Assembly (NCBI RefSeq): GCF_008386565.1
Contig: NZ_VUKA01000001.1
Coordinates: 372,001 to 436,000, forward strand
Direction: 5' to 3'
Length of the DNA stretch: 64,000 nucleotides
Source of the DNA: Teichococcus oryzae
GTDB taxonomy: Bacteria > Pseudomonadota > Alphaproteobacteria > Acetobacterales > Acetobacteraceae
Made by a program: the position numbers and the translations under genes. Below the pieces are notes generated by a model. It was given only the letters and a program-made list of their open reading frames with translations. It was not told the origin of the DNA and ran no database searches. Below are positions 20,964 through 28,871 of this stretch, piece after piece (within the stretch, counting starts at the first letter, position 1; every line of letters starts with the position of its first letter).

Positions 20964-21149
20964 TCAACGCCGCCGCGGCAGGGCGTCGGGCCGGCGCGGC
21001 GGCTCGGCATCCGGGCCGGCGGCGACAGCGCCGGTGCGCAGCAGCAGGGCATGGCGCGCGGCCTCGGCATCGCCGGCAGGCGGACGGGCCAAGGGCAGGG
21101 CGGCGGCCGCCGGGTTCGCGGAAGGCAGGTCTGAGGATGGAAGCGGCAT
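20964..21149 (-). CDS. Small hypothetical protein
   Basis: A 61-residue frame (MPLPSSDLPSANPAAAALPL...) with GGAG six bases before its ATG and strongly GC-biased third positions. It ends in an Arg-rich tail (DALPRRR). There is no recognisable domain, signal or membrane helix, and it is rich in Ala and Pro. It lies upstream of the CaiB-type gene on the same strand. If it is not real, 20889-21335 is a 447-bp intergenic region whose only other visible feature is an AT-rich patch at 21213-21250, a likely promoter zone. Confidence 0.35.
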   Translation of the reverse strand: MPLPSSDLPSANPAAAALPLARPPAGDAEAARHALLLRTGAVAAGPDAEPPRRPDALPRRR

Positions 21150-21335
21150 AACAAGCTCCAGCAGCTGGTGCCGGGTGGCGCCGGCAGGCGTCTCGGGACG
21201 CGACAAGCCGCCCTATATCCCATCGAAATGAAGATAATGGTAACAAAATGAGCAGCTCCTGCGGTCGCGGGGCGTTGCCTTGCGGCGCCGCCGCTTCCCC
21301 GTCACCTTGCAGGGGGAGAGAAACGGATCGTCGCG

Positions 21336-22646
21336 ATGCAAACCAGCTTCACCGATGCGCAGCTTCAGGACCCGGATACCCGGTCCTCCAACACCATCCT
21401 GCGGACCTGCGTGCATTGCGGCTTCTGCACCGCCACCTGCCCCACCTTCGTGCTGCTGGGCGACGAGCTCGACAGCCCGCGCGGCCGCATCTACCTGATC
21501 AAGGACATGCTGGAGAAAGGCGCGCCGGCCACCGAGGAGGTGGTGCGGCATGTGGATCGCTGCCTGTCCTGCCTGTCCTGCATGACCACCTGCCCTTCCG
21601 GCGTGAACTACATGCACCTGGTGGACCACGCGCGCCGCTATATCGAGGAAAGCTATGCGCGGCCCTGGCCGGACCGCATCCTCCGGCGCGTTCTCGGAAC
21701 GGTGCTGCCCCGGCCGGGGCGCTTCCGCCTCGCTCTCGCGGCGGCCCGGCTGGGGCGGCCCTTGCAGGCGCTGCTGCCCGGACAGGGCCCCACCGTGAAG
21801 CGGTTGCGCGCCATGCTGCAACTCGCGCCGGCGCGTCTCCCGCCGGCCGGCAACAGCGCCGCGCCGCGCATCCATCCGGCGGAAGGCACCCGGCGCGGCC
21901 GCGTCGCGCTGCTGACCGGCTGCGCGCAAACGGTGCTGGCGCCTTCCATCAACGAAGCCACCATCCGGCTGCTGACGCGCATGGGGATCGAGGTGGTGGT
22001 GACCGCCGACCAGGGCTGCTGCGGCGCCCTGAACCACCACATGGGCCAGCATGATCCCGCCATGGCGCTGGCCCGCGCCAATATCGACGCCTGGAGCCGC
22101 GAGATCGACGGAGAAGGGCTGGATGCGATCGTGGTGAACGCCTCGGGCTGCGGCACTACCGTGAAGGATTACGGCTTCATGTTCCGCGCCGAGCCCGGCA
22201 ACTGGCCGGAGCGCGCCGCCCGGGTGGCGGAGCGCACGCGCGACATCTCAGAAGTGCTGCTGCAATTCGGCTATGAGCCCAGCCGGCCGGGGCCGGGGCT
22301 GACCGTCGCCTACCACGCCGCCTGTTCCCTGCAGCACGGGCAGAAGGTGACGGCGGCGCCGAAGCAATTGCTGGCGAAGGCGGGCTTCACCGTGCGCGAG
22401 CCGGCCGAGGCGCATCTCTGCTGCGGCTCCGCGGGCACCTACAACATCATGCAGCCCGAGATCGCGGCGCAGCTGCGGGACCGCAAGCGCGCCAATCTGG
22501 AGCGCACGGGCGCCGTGCTGGTCGCCAGCGGCAATATCGGCTGCCTGACCCAGCTGGGGAATGGCAGCCTGCCGGCGATCCATACGGTGGAGTTGCTGGA
22601 CTGGATGGCGGGCGGCCCGCCTCCGGCCGGGCTTCCGGCCGCCTGA
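21336..22646 (+). CDS. glcF: Glycolate oxidase iron-sulfur subunit GlcF
   Basis: Iron-sulfur electron-transfer subunit of glycolate oxidase, 436 residues. It carries two 4Fe-4S ferredoxin motifs, CVHCGFCTATCP (about residues 26-37) and CLSCLSCMTTCP (about 76-87), followed by two CCG domains with TGCAQTVLAP, DQGCCGALNHHMG, NASGCGTTVKDYG and AHLCCGSAGTYNIMQPE. The start is at MQTSFTDAQL. It must partner GlcD and GlcE, yet lies about 4 kb away with three genes on both strands between, so it needs its own promoter; the AT-rich patch at 21213-21255 is a candidate. Confidence 0.94.
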   Translation: MQTSFTDAQLQDPDTRSSNTILRTCVHCGFCTATCPTFVLLGDELDSPRGRIYLIKDMLEKGAPATEEVVRHVDRCLSCLSCMTTCPSGVNYMHLVDHARRYIEESYARPWPDRILRRVLGTVLPRPGRFRLALAAARLGRPLQALLPGQGPTVKRLRAMLQLAPARLPPAGNSAAPRIHPAEGTRRGRVALLTGCAQTVLAPSINEATIRLLTRMGIEVVVTADQGCCGALNHHMGQHDPAMALARANIDAWSREIDGEGLDAIVVNASGCGTTVKDYGFMFRAEPGNWPERAARVAERTRDISEVLLQFGYEPSRPGPGLTVAYHAACSLQHGQKVTAAPKQLLAKAGFTVREPAEAHLCCGSAGTYNIMQPEIAAQLRDRKRANLERTGAVLVASGNIGCLTQLGNGSLPAIHTVELLDWMAGGPPPAGLPAA

Positions 22647-22654
22647 ATTCCGCC

Positions 22655-22843
22655 TCAGGCCGCCAGCTTGCGCGAAGCGGCGTTCCGCGCCAGCACGGCC
22701 ATGGCCTCGGCCACCAGGGCGGCGGCTTCCTCGGAGCCGGCATCCTGGCAGACGCGCTCGGCATGGCCCAGCAGGCGCAGGGCGGAAGCCAGGTCGCGTT
22801 GCGCCGGATGGGTCCAGAAGACCGCGGCGATCGGGGTGTCCAT
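22655..22843 (-). CDS. Very small hypothetical helical protein
   Basis: A 62-residue frame, MDTPIAAVFWTHPAQRDLAS..., dominated by two amphipathic helices (ALRLLGHAERVCQDAG and AALVAEAMAVLARNAA). It is convergent with glcF (8-bp gap) and 85 bp downstream of the 69-residue frame on the same strand. The Shine-Dalgarno is weak. The function is unknown. The helical, Ala-rich composition and placement make it more likely real than noise, but this is not certain. Confidence 0.5.
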   Translation of the reverse strand: MDTPIAAVFWTHPAQRDLASALRLLGHAERVCQDAGSEEAAALVAEAMAVLARNAASRKLAA

Positions 22844-22928
22844 CGGGAAGGGCCTGTGGGTTGGTGTTGCGCTGCGGGCAGGCGCATACACGTCCCGCCA
22901 CGCCAGGGCCAGAAAAAGATGCCTTGCG

Positions 22929-23138
22929 CTATTGCAGCGAAGGCGTGGTGCCCAGGACCCCGTCCGGGGCTTCCGGCAGCAGGGCGGCGGCCATCGCCGT
23001 GTGGCGCGCCGCATCCAGCGCGCCAAGGCGGCGGCATTCCGCCTCGACATAGGAAAGCATCATCAACAAGGCCGTGCGGTCGATCCGCTTCGGCTCAGCC
23101 TGTCGGTGGCGGGCAGAGGGTGCGGCAAAGGCGGTCAT
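22929..23138 (-). CDS. Very small hypothetical protein
   Basis: A 69-residue frame with a charged N-terminus and a central helix, IDRTALLMMLSYVEAECRRLG, followed by DAARHTAMAAALLPE. The helix pattern (Leu-Met stretch then Glu-Cys-Arg-Arg) resembles small conserved proteins of the order, but no named family was recognised. The ATG at 23138 lacks a strong ribosome site. It sits upstream of the 62-residue gene on the same strand. The 287 bp between it and phaB is AT-richer than average and probably holds divergent promoters. Confidence 0.5.
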   Translation of the reverse strand: MTAFAAPSARHRQAEPKRIDRTALLMMLSYVEAECRRLGALDAARHTAMAAALLPEAPDGVLGTTPSLQ

Positions 23139-23425
23139 CGTGTCCGGCCTGAAAGGAAGGCGGCGGAGTTGCCGTCGTTCACAAATTCGCGATTACGCGG
23201 ATTCAACGCGCTCTGCAACCAACAAGTGTAGGAGTCGCCGATGTTACCGTGCGGTGTTGCATTTCTGCACGACCTCACAAGCACACCAAACCGGACTTAT
23301 TCAACCGCCCGTTCAGCTTTCGGTCTTGATCCGGCGCAGAAACGTGACATCCCGCTTGCTGGTGTGTTGCGATGGATGGGCGGCGCCTTGGTGGCGGCCG
23401 CCAAGCGATAAGGGAGGATAGGCCT

Positions 23426-24148
23426 ATGGCACGAGTGGCCCTGGTCACCGGGGGGCAGCGCGGCATCGGCGCGGCAATCAGTGAGCAGTTGCAGAAGGCC
23501 GGCCGCAAGGTCGTGGCTTCCTATGCCGGCAATGACGCGGCGGCGGCGGCCTTCACCGACCGCACCGGCATCCCGACCATCAAGTTCGACGTGTCGGACT
23601 TCACCGCCTGCCAGGAGGCGGTGGCGAGGATCGAGGCCGATCACGGCCCGATCGAGGTCCTGGTCAACAATGCCGGCATCACCCGCGACGCGACCATGAA
23701 GCGGATGGACCGCAGGATGTGGGACGAGGTGATCGACACCAATCTCGGCTCCTGCTTCAACCTGTGCAAGCTGGTCTGGGATGGCATGAACAGCCGCAAG
23801 TTCGGCCGCATCGTGAACATCGGCTCCATCAACGGCCAGGCGGGGCAGTATGGGCAGGTGAACTACGCCGCCGCCAAATCGGGCATCCATGGCTTCACCA
23901 AGGCGCTGGCGCAGGAAGGGGCCAAGCTGGGCATCACCGTCAACGCCATCGCGCCGGGCTATGTGGATACCGAAATGGTCCGTGCCGTGCCGGAGGACGT
24001 GCTGCAGAAGATCATCGCCCGCATCCCGCGCGGGCGGCTTGGCACCGCGGATGACATCGCCCGCGGCGTCTGCTTCCTGACCGCCGACGAGGCGGATTTC
24101 ATCACCGGCTCGACGCTGTCGATCAACGGCGGCCAGCACATGTACTGA
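23426..24148 (+). CDS. phaB: Acetoacetyl-CoA reductase
   Basis: NADPH-dependent reductase that makes (R)-3-hydroxybutyryl-CoA for polyhydroxyalkanoate synthesis. 240 residues, an SDR fold with the Rossmann motif VTGGQRGIGAAI and NNAGITRD. The active site is Ser 134, Tyr 147 and Lys 151 within GSINGQAGQYGQ and NYAAAKSG; SINGQ-x-GQ-x-GQ is diagnostic of PhaB over FabG. NAIAPGYVDTEMVRAVP is also typical. The start has GGGAGG nearby. phaA, phaC and phaR lie 9-15 kb downstream, so it is a stand-alone unit here. Its stop codon lies in a 17-bp direct repeat. Confidence 0.93.
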   Translation: MARVALVTGGQRGIGAAISEQLQKAGRKVVASYAGNDAAAAAFTDRTGIPTIKFDVSDFTACQEAVARIEADHGPIEVLVNNAGITRDATMKRMDRRMWDEVIDTNLGSCFNLCKLVWDGMNSRKFGRIVNIGSINGQAGQYGQVNYAAAKSGIHGFTKALAQEGAKLGITVNAIAPGYVDTEMVRAVPEDVLQKIIARIPRGRLGTADDIARGVCFLTADEADFITGSTLSINGGQHMY

Positions 24149-24200
24149 CGGCCGGGCGGGGCCGGTGCTGACGGCCGGGCGGGGCATCGGGCCCGCCCGG
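24145..24200. repeat. 17-bp direct repeat and hairpin after phaB
   Basis: CTGACGGCCGGGCGGGG occurs at 24145-24161 and again at 24168-24184; the first copy contains the phaB stop. CCGGGCGGG (24175-24183) pairs with CCCGCCCGG (24192-24200), a perfect 9-bp stem. The hairpin lies between the convergent phaB and the 4TM protein gene and probably acts as a bidirectional terminator without a U-tract. Confidence 0.6.
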
Positions 24201-24208
24201 CCTGCCAC

Positions 24209-24568
24209 TCAGCGATTCGCGACGGCCTCGCGGTCGGCGATCAGCCGGTTGGCGGCCCAGGACACCAGCGCGACGATGATGGCCCCGAAGAAGGCGGCCC
24301 AGAACCCGTGCACCTGCATCCCCGGCATCACCAGCGCCGTCAGGCCCAGCATCGCCGCGTTCACCACCAGGGTGAACAACCCCAGCGTCACCAGGTTCAG
24401 CGGCAGGGTCAGCAGCATCAGCACGGGACGGATCAACGCGTTGACGATGCCGAACACGATGGCGGCGATGATGGTCGCCACCGGGCCGCTGAAGCTGATG
24501 CCATCGATCAGGTACTCGGCGACCCAGAAGCCGATCGCGGTGATCAGGGTGCGCAGCAGGAATCCCAT
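24209..24568 (-). CDS. Phage holin family / 4TM membrane protein
   Basis: Integral membrane protein of 119 residues with four hydrophobic helices (LLRTLITAIGFWVAEYLI; ATIIAAIVFGIVNALIR; LPLNLVTLGLFTLVVNAAM; FWAAFFGAIIVALVSWAANRL). This is the widespread bacterial 'phage holin family IV' (DUF360/Mycobact_4TM) group. Despite the name these are ordinary chromosomal genes and no phage genes are nearby. The ATG at 24568 has GGAG about nine bases upstream. The role is unknown. Confidence 0.84.
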   Translation of the reverse strand: MGFLLRTLITAIGFWVAEYLIDGISFSGPVATIIAAIVFGIVNALIRPVLMLLTLPLNLVTLGLFTLVVNAAMLGLTALVMPGMQVHGFWAAFFGAIIVALVSWAANRLIADREAVANR

Positions 24569-24914
24569 GGTTTTGCTCCGTTGGGTGAACCGATCAGGCA
24601 ACGCAGCTCGGCCTTGGCGGTTTCCGGGGCCGCCTGCCCGCCGGGCTGGGTTCAGCCGCAGTTGTGAATGAAATGTCATGCTCAGGCCATGGGATATGGT
24701 GCGCCCCCGCCGGCTGTTCGTGCGGCTTCCGCAGGCGGGTTCCGTTCCGCGGCGGGAGATGCGAAAGGCGCCCCGCACGGGCGCGGCACGGTTCATGTGC
24801 TTTCCGGGCAATCCCGAGGGCGATCCCCAGGGCGACGGCACCCTGGCCGTCGCCACGTCCTGCCGGAACAGGAGCGATGTTGTTCATGAGGCCATCGATG
24901 CGGGGCATGCGGCC
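24569..24914. other. Region between the 4TM protein gene and the EamA transporter
   Basis: About 346 bp upstream of two divergent genes. Frames are open on the plus strand through to the transporter but show no conserved protein content. No tRNA, riboswitch or repeat was recognised. It presumably holds the promoters of both genes. Confidence 0.4.
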
Positions 24915-25787
24915 TTGACCGGGAACACCACCAGGGCGGCCAATTGGGCCGGCTGCGGCGCCATGCTGCTTTGGGCCTTTCTGGGCCTGCTGGCGAAGCT
25001 GGCGGCCGGCCTGCCGCCCTTGCAGGTGACGGCGATGGCCATGGCCGTGGGCGGAATGCTGGGGCTTGGCGTCACCATGGCGCGGGGGCGCCTCGGCCGG
25101 CTCCGGCAAGGGCCGCTGGCCTGGTTCCATGGCGTGGCGGGCCTGTTCGGCTACCACGCCCTGTATTTCGCCGCGCTGGCGATGGCCCCGGCGGTTGAGG
25201 CTAACCTGGTGAACTATCTCTGGCCGCTGCTCATCGTGCTGTTGTCGGCACCGTTGCTCGGCCTGCCGCTCGGGGCGCGGCGGCTGGCCGGGGTGGGCCT
25301 GGGCTTCGCCGGCTGCGCCCTGCTGGTGGGGCAGGGGGCGCATTTCCCGCCCGGCGCGGTGCCGGGCCTGCTTTGCGCCGCCGCGGGCGCGGTGGTCTGG
25401 GCGACCTATTCCGTCACCGCGCGCCGGCTGTCCGTGGTGCCGACCGAGGCGGTGACCGGCTTCTGCCTCGCCGCCGCCCTGTTGGCCGGATCGCTCCACC
25501 TGGCCTTCGAGAACACCGTGCCGCCGGACGGGCAGCAGGCCCTGGCCGTGCTGCTGCTCGGGCTGGGGCCGGTGGGCGGGGCCTTCTTTCTGTGGGATGC
25601 CGGGATGAAGCGGGGCGATCCGCGGCTGCTCGGCACCCTGGCCTATGGCATTCCGGTATTGTCCACCATGCTGTTGCTGCTGGCGGGCGAGGGGGTGCTG
25701 GACCTGCGGGTGGGCATGGCCGCCCTGCTGGTGGCAGGGGGCGGGCTGCTGGCTTCCTGGCCAGGCCGGCGCAGCGCTCCGGCCTGA
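24915..25787 (+). CDS. EamA/DMT-family transporter
   Basis: Inner-membrane drug/metabolite transporter with ten predicted helices in two EamA repeats, probably exporting amino acids or small metabolites. With the TTG start at 24915 it is 290 residues, the usual size, and begins just before helix 1 (GAMLLWAFLGLLAKLA). Repeat 1 ends at LAGVGLGFAGCALLVGQG and repeat 2 at LLVAGGGLLASWPG. ALAMAPAVEANLVNYLWPLLIVLLS contains the typical first-repeat signature. In-frame ATGs at 24795 and 24678 would add 40-79 residues with no conserved content, so the start is uncertain. The substrate is unknown. Confidence 0.83.
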   Translation: MTGNTTRAANWAGCGAMLLWAFLGLLAKLAAGLPPLQVTAMAMAVGGMLGLGVTMARGRLGRLRQGPLAWFHGVAGLFGYHALYFAALAMAPAVEANLVNYLWPLLIVLLSAPLLGLPLGARRLAGVGLGFAGCALLVGQGAHFPPGAVPGLLCAAAGAVVWATYSVTARRLSVVPTEAVTGFCLAAALLAGSLHLAFENTVPPDGQQALAVLLLGLGPVGGAFFLWDAGMKRGDPRLLGTLAYGIPVLSTMLLLLAGEGVLDLRVGMAALLVAGGGLLASWPGRRSAPA

Positions 25788-25886
25788 AAAGGGCGCCTCT
25801 CCGGCAAGGCCGTTTCAGGGGCCGCGCGCTGGACCTTTGGGGGGCTGGCCCTATCTCTGCCCCTCGAACCGCAGGGAAGATCGCCG

Positions 25887-26366
25887 ATGTCCGAGTTGTA
25901 CGGCCTCACCGCCCGCCGGAACGATGGCCGTGACACGCCATTGTCCGAATTCCAGGGGCAGGTGCTGCTGATCGTCAACACCGCCAGCCGCTGCGGCTTC
26001 ACATCGCAATATGCTGGGCTGGAAGCGTTGCAGCGGAAGTTCGGGCCGCGCGGCTTCCAGGTGCTGGCCTTTCCCTGCAACCAGTTCGGCGGGCAGGAGC
26101 CGGGTGACGAGGCCAGCATCGCCAGCTTCTGCAGCACGAAGTTCGACGCCACCTTTCCATTGTTCGCCAAGGTCGAGGTGAATGGCGCCGGGGCGCATCC
26201 CGTGTTCCGCTACCTGAAGCAGGCCGCACCCGGGCTGCTGGGCAGCGAAGGCATCAAATGGAACTTCACCAAGTTCCTGGTGGACCGCCAGGGGCGGGTG
26301 GCGGGCCGCTTCGCCCCGACAACCAAGCCCGAGGCGATCGAGGCCTCCATCCTGCCGCTGCTCTGA
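25887..26366 (+). CDS. Glutathione peroxidase
   Basis: Thiol peroxidase of the GPx family, 159 residues. The redox Cys is at residue 36 in NTASRCGFTSQY (Cys, not selenocysteine). The Gln and Trp of the catalytic triad are in FPCNQFGGQEPG and IKWNFTKFLVDR. Bacterial Cys-GPx enzymes often use thioredoxin rather than glutathione, so the reductant is uncertain. ATG start at 25887. It is convergent with the methyltransferase and next to a glutathione-linked operon, which fits an oxidative-stress role. Confidence 0.94.
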   Translation: MSELYGLTARRNDGRDTPLSEFQGQVLLIVNTASRCGFTSQYAGLEALQRKFGPRGFQVLAFPCNQFGGQEPGDEASIASFCSTKFDATFPLFAKVEVNGAGAHPVFRYLKQAAPGLLGSEGIKWNFTKFLVDRQGRVAGRFAPTTKPEAIEASILPLL

Positions 26367-26378
26367 GGCGGTCCTTTC

Positions 26379-26987
26379 TCAGGCGGCGCGTCGCCAAAGG
26401 CCGCGCACCAGCTCCGCATGGCCCTGGTGGCGCGAACCCTCCTCCAGCAGCACGGTGCCTTCCAGGCATTCCAGCATTTCCAGCCCGGCGAAGCAGGCTT
26501 CGGCGTCGCCACGGCGCCAAAGCAGGGCCGGGTCCCGGGGACCGCCGGCGCGGCGGCCCTCGGGGGCGGGTGCGAAGCCTTCCAGCAGCAGCAGCCCGCC
26601 CGGCGCCAGGGCCCGGCAGGCACGGGCGGCGACCTGGGCACGGTCGGTGGGCGGCAGGTGGACGAACACCCAGGCGATCAGGTCGAAGCATGCCTCCGGC
26701 CAGTTCCAGCGCGTCAGGTCGGCGGTGACGGTGTTCATGGCCACGCCGCGGCGCGCGGCCAGGGTGCTGGCATGGCGCAGGCCGGTGGCGGACCAGTCCA
26801 CCGCCGTCACCATCAGGCCCTGGGTCGCGAGCCAGACCCCGTTGCGCCCTTCGCCGTCGCCAAGCGCCAGCGCCGCCATGCCGGGGCGGAGGCGGGGGCC
26901 CAGGCTTTCGAGGTAGCGGTTGGGCTGGTCCCCGAACAGCCAGGGCTCCGCCCCGTAGCGGCTGTTCCAGGCATCCGCATCGCTCAC
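26379..26987 (-). CDS. Class I SAM-dependent methyltransferase
   Basis: Small Rossmann-fold methyltransferase, 202 residues. It opens with WNSRYGAEPWLFGDQPN, typical of the TehB/thiopurine-like group. Motif I is degenerate (ALALGDGEGRNGVWLA), followed by VTAVDWSATGL and FDLIAWVFVHLPP. The GTG start at 26987 overlaps the upstream cupin stop by 4 bp (GTGA), so it is the last gene of the gloB-GST-cupin operon. Tellurite or toxic-thiol methylation would suit the context, but the substrate is unproven. Confidence 0.85.
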   Translation of the reverse strand: MSDADAWNSRYGAEPWLFGDQPNRYLESLGPRLRPGMAALALGDGEGRNGVWLATQGLMVTAVDWSATGLRHASTLAARRGVAMNTVTADLTRWNWPEACFDLIAWVFVHLPPTDRAQVAARACRALAPGGLLLLEGFAPAPEGRRAGGPRDPALLWRRGDAEACFAGLEMLECLEGTVLLEEGSRHQGHAELVRGLWRRAA

Positions 26988-27433
26988 GCGCCGCCTCCTG
27001 GCTTCCATCCCGGTGGCGCCAGGGTGAAGCCCGCGAAATCGAAGGCGGGGGAAACGGTGCAGCCCACCAGCGTCCAGGCGCCGAGCGACTCGGCGGCCTG
27101 CCAGGCTTCCGGCGGCACCAGGGCAAAGGGTTCCTGGCCCGCCGACAGGTCGGGGCCGAGCAGCGCTTCCCGCCGCAGCCCGTTGCCGGCCACCGACAGG
27201 CGCAGCGGCGCGCCGGCATACCAGTGCCACGCCTCGGCGGCGTCCACCTTGTGCCAATGGCTGCGCTCGCCGGCGGCCAGCAGGAAGTAGATGGCGGTGC
27301 CGGCGCCGCGCCCGCCATCCGGCGGGGCGTCGCGCCAGATCTCGCGGTAATGCCCGCCCTCGGGGTGAGGGGACAGGCTGAGGGCGGCGATCACCGCCCG
27401 GGCCTCCAGCCCGGGCTCGCGGAGGTCGAACAT
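26984..27433 (-). CDS. Cupin domain protein (DUF985)
   Basis: Small single-domain cupin of 149 residues from the DUF985 family. The conserved blocks are LSPHPEGGHYREIWR, TAIYFLLAAGERSHWHKVDAAEAWHWYAG (core SHWHKVDAAEAWHWY) and the C-terminal TLVGCTVSPAFDFAGFTLAP. The His residues of the cupin fold are present. The biochemical role of the family is not settled. It starts 4 bp past the GST stop and overlaps the methyltransferase start, so it belongs to the same operon. Confidence 0.88.
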   Translation of the reverse strand: MFDLREPGLEARAVIAALSLSPHPEGGHYREIWRDAPPDGGRGAGTAIYFLLAAGERSHWHKVDAAEAWHWYAGAPLRLSVAGNGLRREALLGPDLSAGQEPFALVPPEAWQAAESLGAWTLVGCTVSPAFDFAGFTLAPPGWKPGGGA

Positions 27434-27437
27434 GGCC

Positions 27438-28052
27438 TCAGCCGGCGGGCGGGGCGGTGCGTGACAGGGCGGGACTGGCCTCCACGCTGGCCAGCCAGGT
27501 GGCCAGCTTCGGGTGCGTGGCGCGCCAGCCCAGCTCCGGGATGCGCAGGTCGAGATAACCGAGCGCGCAGGCGGCGGCGACGGCGCCGATATCGGCCAGC
27601 CCCTGCGGCGGCATGGCCTCCAGCGCCCCGAGTCCACGCCGGATGGCCGCCATCTGCCGCTCCTGGAAGGCGTGCTGGCGCGGCGCCGGGGCGGCGCCTT
27701 CCTCCTGCTGCGCCCGGCTTTGCTGTCGCGCCACGGCGGCGTCGCAAAGGCCGTCCGCCAGGGCCTGCATGGTCAGGCTGGCCAGCCGCGCCGGCCCCGG
27801 CGGCGGGAACAGCGGCTGCGCATTGCCCAGCCCGTCCAGGTACTCGCAGATCACCGGGCTGTCGAAGATGGCCGCGCCCTCGGTCGTGACGAGACAGGGC
27901 ACCTTGCCCAGCGGGTTGGCGGCCAGCAGCGCGCCGGGATTCTCCATCGGGCGGGTGGGGATCAGCTCGATCCGGCCCTGCAGCCCGCGCAGCAGGATGC
28001 AGGCCATGACCTTGCGGACATAAGGGCTGGTGGGGGAATGGAAAAGCTGCAC
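27438..28052 (-). CDS. Glutathione S-transferase family protein
   Basis: Cytosolic GST, 204 residues. The N-terminal thioredoxin-like domain has LFHSPTSPYVRKVMA (catalytic Ser/Tyr region), the NPLGKVPCLVTTEG cis-Pro loop and DSPVICEYLDG. The C-terminal all-helical domain follows, with the N-capping box-like DIGAVAAACALGYLDLR. It lies 14 bp downstream of gloB and 4 bp upstream of the cupin gene. Conjugation or reduction of electrophiles using glutathione would complement glyoxalase II. Confidence 0.92.
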   Translation of the reverse strand: MQLFHSPTSPYVRKVMACILLRGLQGRIELIPTRPMENPGALLAANPLGKVPCLVTTEGAAIFDSPVICEYLDGLGNAQPLFPPPGPARLASLTMQALADGLCDAAVARQQSRAQQEEGAAPAPRQHAFQERQMAAIRRGLGALEAMPPQGLADIGAVAAACALGYLDLRIPELGWRATHPKLATWLASVEASPALSRTAPPAG

Positions 28053-28066
28053 GGGCCAGCGCCGCC

Positions 28067-28795
28067 TTAGCGGAAATTGTCCTTGGCGGTGCGGATGCGG
28101 CCCAGCTCCTCCGCGGTTTCGGCGCGCAGGAAGGGGTTGGTCAGCATTTCCTCGCCCAGCGTCACCGGCAGGGTCGGCTTGTTCGCCGCGCGCAGCGCCC
28201 GCACCGCCTCCGCCCGCGCCTGGAGGGCGGCGTTGTCCGGCTCCACCGTCACGGCAAAGCGGGCATTGCTTTCGGTGTATTCATGGCCGCAGCAGACCAG
28301 CGTCTCGGGCGGCAGGGGCTTCAGCAGGGACAGGGCGCGGAACATGTCGGCCGCCGTGCCTTCCAGCAGCCGGCCGCAGCCGAGCGAGAACAGCGTGTCG
28401 CCGCAAAGCAGCACATGGCCTTCTGGGAAATGAAAGGCGATGTGGCCGATGGTGTGGCCGGGGCTGTCGATCACCGCGCCCTCGGTTTCGCCCACCCGCA
28501 CCGAGTCGCCCGGCGCCACCGCCTGGTCCAGCTTCGGCAGGCGGTGGGCATCGGCCCTGGCGCCGATCACCTTCGCGCCGTAGCGGGCGCGCACCTCCTC
28601 CACGCCGGCGATGTGGTCGTCATGGTGGTGGGTCAGCAGGATCAGGTCGCAACGGCCGCCGGCGGCGTCCAGCGCCGCGATGGCCGGCGCGGCCTCGCCA
28701 GGATCGCAGATGGCGACCGTGCCGGTGGCCTGGTCGCGCAGCAGCCAGGCGTAATTGTCGGACAGGCAGGGAACGGCCTGGACAGTGACGGGCAT
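28067..28795 (-). CDS. gloB: Hydroxyacylglutathione hydrolase (glyoxalase II)
   Basis: Metallo-beta-lactamase-fold enzyme that hydrolyses S-D-lactoylglutathione to lactate and glutathione, the second step of methylglyoxal detoxification. 242 residues. The metal site is THHHDDHIAG, with further ligands in DSPGHTIGHIAF and GDTLFSLGCGRLLEG. VCCGHEYTESNARFA and the C-terminal NPFLRAE fit GloB. It is the first gene of the minus-strand operon, with GST, cupin and methyltransferase behind it, and is divergent from another methyltransferase as in many alphaproteobacteria. Confidence 0.95.
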   Translation of the reverse strand: MPVTVQAVPCLSDNYAWLLRDQATGTVAICDPGEAAPAIAALDAAGGRCDLILLTHHHDDHIAGVEEVRARYGAKVIGARADAHRLPKLDQAVAPGDSVRVGETEGAVIDSPGHTIGHIAFHFPEGHVLLCGDTLFSLGCGRLLEGTAADMFRALSLLKPLPPETLVCCGHEYTESNARFAVTVEPDNAALQARAEAVRALRAANKPTLPVTLGEEMLTNPFLRAETAEELGRIRTAKDNFR

Positions 28796-28871
28796 GGCAT
28801 ATCTCCTTTTGGCGTGTTGGCCGGCGCGGCGGGGCTGTGCGCCCCGTGGGATCTCGGCCTATATCCAGTCT

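Noticed and set aside
24209-24568. A prophage suspected because of the 'phage holin family' name
   Set aside because: The family is a general chromosomal 4TM group. No phage structural, integrase or lysis genes are nearby.
24678-24914. An N-terminal extension of about 79 residues for the EamA transporter
   Set aside because: Not hydrophobic or conserved. The transporter of normal length begins just before helix 1.
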